Positions 42,880 to 45,319 of a stretch of DNA of 45,319 nt are shown here, piece after piece. The stretch is from NCBI GenBank assembly GCA_046582115.1, contig JAYGFA010000077.1, forward strand, positions 1 to 45,319. The letters are read 5' to 3'. Under the pieces are notes generated by a model. The model was given only the letters and a program-made list of their open reading frames with translations, was not told the origin of the DNA and searched no databases. The position numbers were made by a program, and so were the translations under genes. Origin of the DNA: UBA11889 sp046582115 (GTDB lineage Bacteria; Pseudomonadota; Gammaproteobacteria; Pseudomonadales; Azotimanducaceae). Position 1 is the first letter of the stretch. Each line of letters starts with the position of its first letter.

Positions 42880-44762
42880 TCGTCACGCTCGCGGGTCACG
42901 TCGATCACGGCAAGACGTCAATCGTGAGAGCACTAACGGGTGCCGATACCGATCGACTCGCTGAAGAAAAAGAACGTGGCTTAACTATCGATTTGGGATT
43001 CGCGTACGCGAATTTAGGTGGCCACCGTATCGGCTTTGTAGATGTCCCCGGACATCATCGCTTCATCCACAACATGGTCGCAGGCGTCGCCGAGATGCAG
43101 CATGCCCTCCTTGTGATCGCGGCCGATGACGGCGTTATGCCGCAGACACGGGAACACCTCCAAATTCTTTCACTACTAGGCCTTAAGAGCGGAACTATCG
43201 CGCTAAGCAAAATTGATCGGGTTAGCAATCTGGCGCGAAAAAATCGACAGGACGAAATAAAGACGTTTGTTGAGGGGTCTTTTTTGGATGATGCAATCAT
43301 CATCGAAGTCTCGTCCGAAAACGGCGAAGGAATCGATCTTCTACGCGACACGTTAGCAACTGCCGCAGCGCAACATTCGACCGAACATCTTTTAGGGCGT
43401 GAATTTCGGTTGGCAGTGGATCGATCGTTCAGTGTTCGTGGCGTAGGCACCGTTGTCACGGGAACGGTCGTCGCCGGTACCTGCGCGGTTGACGAACAAC
43501 TTGTTCTCGGATCGGACGCAACTCCTATCCGGGTACGCAACCTGCATGTCCAGAATCAGCCGGCGTCAAAGGCGGATCTTGGAGATCGAACGGCCATGAA
43601 TCTGGCTGGCGTTGACGCAGAAAAAGTACAACGCGGCGATTGGGTTCTAAAAAACACCGCACGTCTCCCAACATCACACGCGACGGTTCAACTTTCGATC
43701 TTAGGTGACTTTCCGAGAATCGTTCGGCATCGCTCTCCAATACATATTTATCACGCCACGAGTCACCATCTTGGACGTGTTGCGCTGCTCGAAGGCAACA
43801 CCGCAGAACCGGGAAGTGAACAACTTGCCGATCTACTCGTTGAATCGCAGATGCATGTCAAAGTCGGCGATTCGCTCATCATCCGAGATCACGATCTTGG
43901 AAGAACCATGGGAGGTGCCGAAGTTATTGCGCTTGATGAACCCCGTGCACGGCGTCGAAGTCCCGCAAGGTTAGATATGCTCGGTCGATTGAGGCTGGCC
44001 TCTACACAACAAGATCCTGTCGAATCCTTGTTGGATATGTGTAGATATAGACCCGTGCATTTCGATCGGTTTCGTCGTTCCTGGAACCTGACTGACCCCG
44101 ACGCCGAAAGGCTCAGAAGCTTGGCTCCGTTAACGCTCAAGAACGATTTCTTATTACACGAAGAATACCTCACGACACAAATACGCGCCTTCACAAGAGC
44201 GTTGGAAGAGCACCACCGACTGGTATCTGATAGCGAAGGTATCGAGCTAGAAAGCTTGGCGGCCCTCGTCGGCCAACCCGTTGAAGCAAGTCGGATTGTC
44301 CTCGCTTGTGCGGTGGACGATGGGACGATCAAAATAAAGAGTGGTCGGTTTGCACTTGCGGACCATCAGGCAGACGTCCCAGGGGCAGTAGTCGCGCTGT
44401 TCGATAAAGTAAAGCCATTGTTGGACCAGGCGCAGCCCCCGAGCTCGGGAGATTTAGCCAAACACCTCGGGATACCCCTGTCAAAACTCGAGAAAGAAAT
44501 GCCTGCGCTAGTAAAGTTTCGGTTGTGTATTCAGATCTCTACGAATCGCTACTACCTTCCCGATCAGATCGCGCAACTGACGCAAACTGCGATCGATCTT
44601 GCCGAACACGATAATTTCACAGTGCGAGCATTTCGCGATTCGACTGGCATCGGCCGCAATATCGTCATCGAGATTCTCGAATATTTCGACCGCAAAAGGT
44701 TCACCCGGCGCATCGGTGACTTACGACAAGTCGTAGGAACGCCAGACCAAGTACTTACCTAA
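42876..44762 (+). CDS. selB: Selenocysteine-specific elongation factor SelB
   Basis: GTPase that carries Sec-tRNA to UGA codons marked by a SECIS hairpin. 628 residues. G1 is GHVDHGKT at 7-14, G3 DVPGHHRF and G4 SKID (NKxD class). EF-Tu-like domains II and III follow, then C-terminal winged helices (from about residue 370) that bind SECIS RNA; the last of these (DNFTVRAFRDSTGIGRNIVIEILEYFDRKRFTRRIGD) is typical. ATG overlaps the selA stop by four bases. tRNA-Sec follows 46 bases later. Confidence 0.97.
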   Translation: MIVTLAGHVDHGKTSIVRALTGADTDRLAEEKERGLTIDLGFAYANLGGHRIGFVDVPGHHRFIHNMVAGVAEMQHALLVIAADDGVMPQTREHLQILSLLGLKSGTIALSKIDRVSNLARKNRQDEIKTFVEGSFLDDAIIIEVSSENGEGIDLLRDTLATAAAQHSTEHLLGREFRLAVDRSFSVRGVGTVVTGTVVAGTCAVDEQLVLGSDATPIRVRNLHVQNQPASKADLGDRTAMNLAGVDAEKVQRGDWVLKNTARLPTSHATVQLSILGDFPRIVRHRSPIHIYHATSHHLGRVALLEGNTAEPGSEQLADLLVESQMHVKVGDSLIIRDHDLGRTMGGAEVIALDEPRARRRSPARLDMLGRLRLASTQQDPVESLLDMCRYRPVHFDRFRRSWNLTDPDAERLRSLAPLTLKNDFLLHEEYLTTQIRAFTRALEEHHRLVSDSEGIELESLAALVGQPVEASRIVLACAVDDGTIKIKSGRFALADHQADVPGAVVALFDKVKPLLDQAQPPSSGDLAKHLGIPLSKLEKEMPALVKFRLCIQISTNRYYLPDQIAQLTQTAIDLAEHDNFTVRAFRDSTGIGRNIVIEILEYFDRKRFTRRIGDLRQVVGTPDQVLT

Positions 44763-44808
44763 AGGCCTCGACTGAGAGGTCGCACGTGTTTAACGTCTAA
44801 TCTTCTTT

Positions 44809-44902
44809 GGAAGAGTATCGCCTCCGGTGGGGCGCGCGGCCTTCAAAGCCGTTGAGACGCTTAATAGGCGTCTGGTGGGTTCGACTCCTACCTCTTCCGC
44901 CA
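44809..44902 (+). tRNA. selC: tRNA-Sec (anticodon TCA)
   Basis: 94 nt including the encoded CCA (44900-44902). Anticodon TCA lies in loop CTTCAAA. The D-arm has six pairs (CGCCTC/GGGGCG) with a 4-nt loop, and a long variable arm has a 6-bp stem (AGACGC/GCGTCT). These are hallmarks of tRNA-Sec. The acceptor GGAAGAG/CTCTTCC has seven pairs and the T-stem GTGGG/CCTAC five; there is no eighth acceptor pair, whereas E. coli SelC (95 nt) has 8+5. It lies in the same direction as selA and selB, probably one transcript. Confidence 0.96.
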
Positions 44903-44911
44903 TATTTCCAA

Positions 44912-44945
44912 GAATGCCCTTAGCTAAAGCTTTATAGCGGCATTC
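44912..44945. repeat. Inverted repeat between tRNA-Sec and the integrase gene
   Basis: GAATGCC (44912-44918) pairs with GGCATTC (44939-44945), and GCTA/TAGC can pair inside around an AAGCTTTA loop. It lies 10 bases after the tRNA CCA end. It may end the selC transcript (a weak T-rich stretch follows) or be part of the recombination site; both are inference. Confidence 0.45.
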
Positions 44946-44998
44946 AAGGTTCATTTTGTCAGCCAGACATTAGCTTTTGCTACACCGAGTGCTACATT

Positions 44999-45319
44999 TT
45001 GAACAAATATCCATATCAGATCTGCAGAAATGGCATCTATTACTTCGGACGAAGGGTACTCAACGACCGAATAGATATATTCCGTAAGCGGGAATTTTCT
45101 TGTTCCCTGAAGACAACCAACGCGAGGGTCGCGTTTAAGAAAGCAATTGAGATGGCGACGAACTTAGATGAACTCTTCCAATTGATACGGCAAGGAACAG
45201 ATCTGCTTTCCCCCGACCAGTTATCTCTTGTCGTCAACGACATCCATCGAACAAAGACCAAGAAACTTCTGACGGAGGCGTTAGAGGAGTTTCAGGATCG
45301 CACTGAAGAACAGGTCGAG
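44999..45319 (+). CDS. Probable tyrosine-type phage/island integrase, N-terminal part only
   Basis: The frame is open from 44924 to the end of the window and runs past it. The product begins NKYPYQICRNGIYYFGRRV, then IFRKREFSCSLKTTNARVAFKKAIEMATNLDELF. That is the layout of the DUF6538-type N-terminus of many tyrosine integrases (R.G.YYFRRRVP, KREI..SL.T.N...A). I start at TTG 44999, because no ATG is found before the conserved part; GAG lies 9 nt upstream. The catalytic R-H-R-Y domain would be beyond the window, so the call rests on the N-terminus and on position: directly downstream of tRNA-Sec and reading away from it, as island integrases often do. Confidence 0.68.
   Translation, partial: MNKYPYQICRNGIYYFGRRVLNDRIDIFRKREFSCSLKTTNARVAFKKAIEMATNLDELFQLIRQGTDLLSPDQLSLVVNDIHRTKTKKLLTEALEEFQDRTEEQVE

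Noticed and set aside
44763..44808. SECIS-like element or extra small gene between selB and tRNA-Sec
   Set aside because: The gap is only 46 bases, with no Sec codon upstream and no convincing stem-loop.
45040..45261. 73-residue reading frame on the minus strand near the window end
   Set aside because: It lies opposite the integrase-like frame, which has a recognisable N-terminal domain and stays open to the window edge.
1..45319. CRISPR arrays, complete insertion sequences, toxin-antitoxin or defence genes
   Set aside because: I saw no regularly spaced repeats, no transposase and no such gene families; nearly all sequence up to 44902 is explained by core genes.

Overview
The window reads as the chromosome of a gammaproteobacterium. 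The evidence is conserved gene order of the kind seen in Pseudomonas and relatives: lpxH/folD next to a tRNA cluster and tig-clpP-clpX-lon-hupB-ppiD; leuCDB-asd-truA-trpF-folC-dedD-cvpA-purF; and gltA divergent from sdhCDAB-sucAB-lpd-sucCD. Base composition is close to balanced. Starts other than ATG (GTG, TTG) are frequent and many neighbouring genes overlap by four bases, so the genome looks compact. I cannot name a genus.

Region by region. (1) 1-7643, minus strand: tRNA-Pro, tRNA-Arg and tRNA-His lead into trigger factor, ClpP, ClpX, Lon, HU-beta and the start of PpiD, a protein folding and proteolysis block. HU has its own strong sigma70-type promoter and is followed by a strong terminator. 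(2) 7827-9337, plus strand: folD and lpxH, overlapping. (3) 9394-38953, minus strand: about 29.5 kb of co-directional genes. In transcription order these are the TCA cluster sdhCDAB-sucA-odhB-lpd-sucCD, then htpG, gpsA, a DUF4892 gene, prmB, aroC, leuCDB, asd, truA, trpFBA, folC, dedD, cvpA, purF, a DUF1289 gene and miaE. (4) 39167-40447, plus: citrate synthase, divergent from sdh. (5) 40457-41341, minus: a beta-hydroxyacid dehydrogenase. (6) 41497-44902, plus: selA, selB and tRNA-Sec, most of the selenocysteine insertion machinery. (7) 44999-45319, plus: the beginning of what looks like a tyrosine integrase just downstream of tRNA-Sec, so the window probably ends inside the first gene of a genomic island integrated at selC.

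Most of the window is well-known housekeeping. The best leads are the integrase-at-selC junction, a tRNA-Sec one base shorter than the E. coli type with a 7+5 rather than 8+5 acceptor/T arm, a TrpA with Glu in place of the catalytic Asp60, AT-rich TTA-codon patches inside leuD and sucC, a 22-nt gap between tRNA-His and tig, and a perfect 12-bp GC-rich palindrome next to the tRNA promoter region. I found no CRISPR array, no complete insertion sequence and no defence system inside the window.
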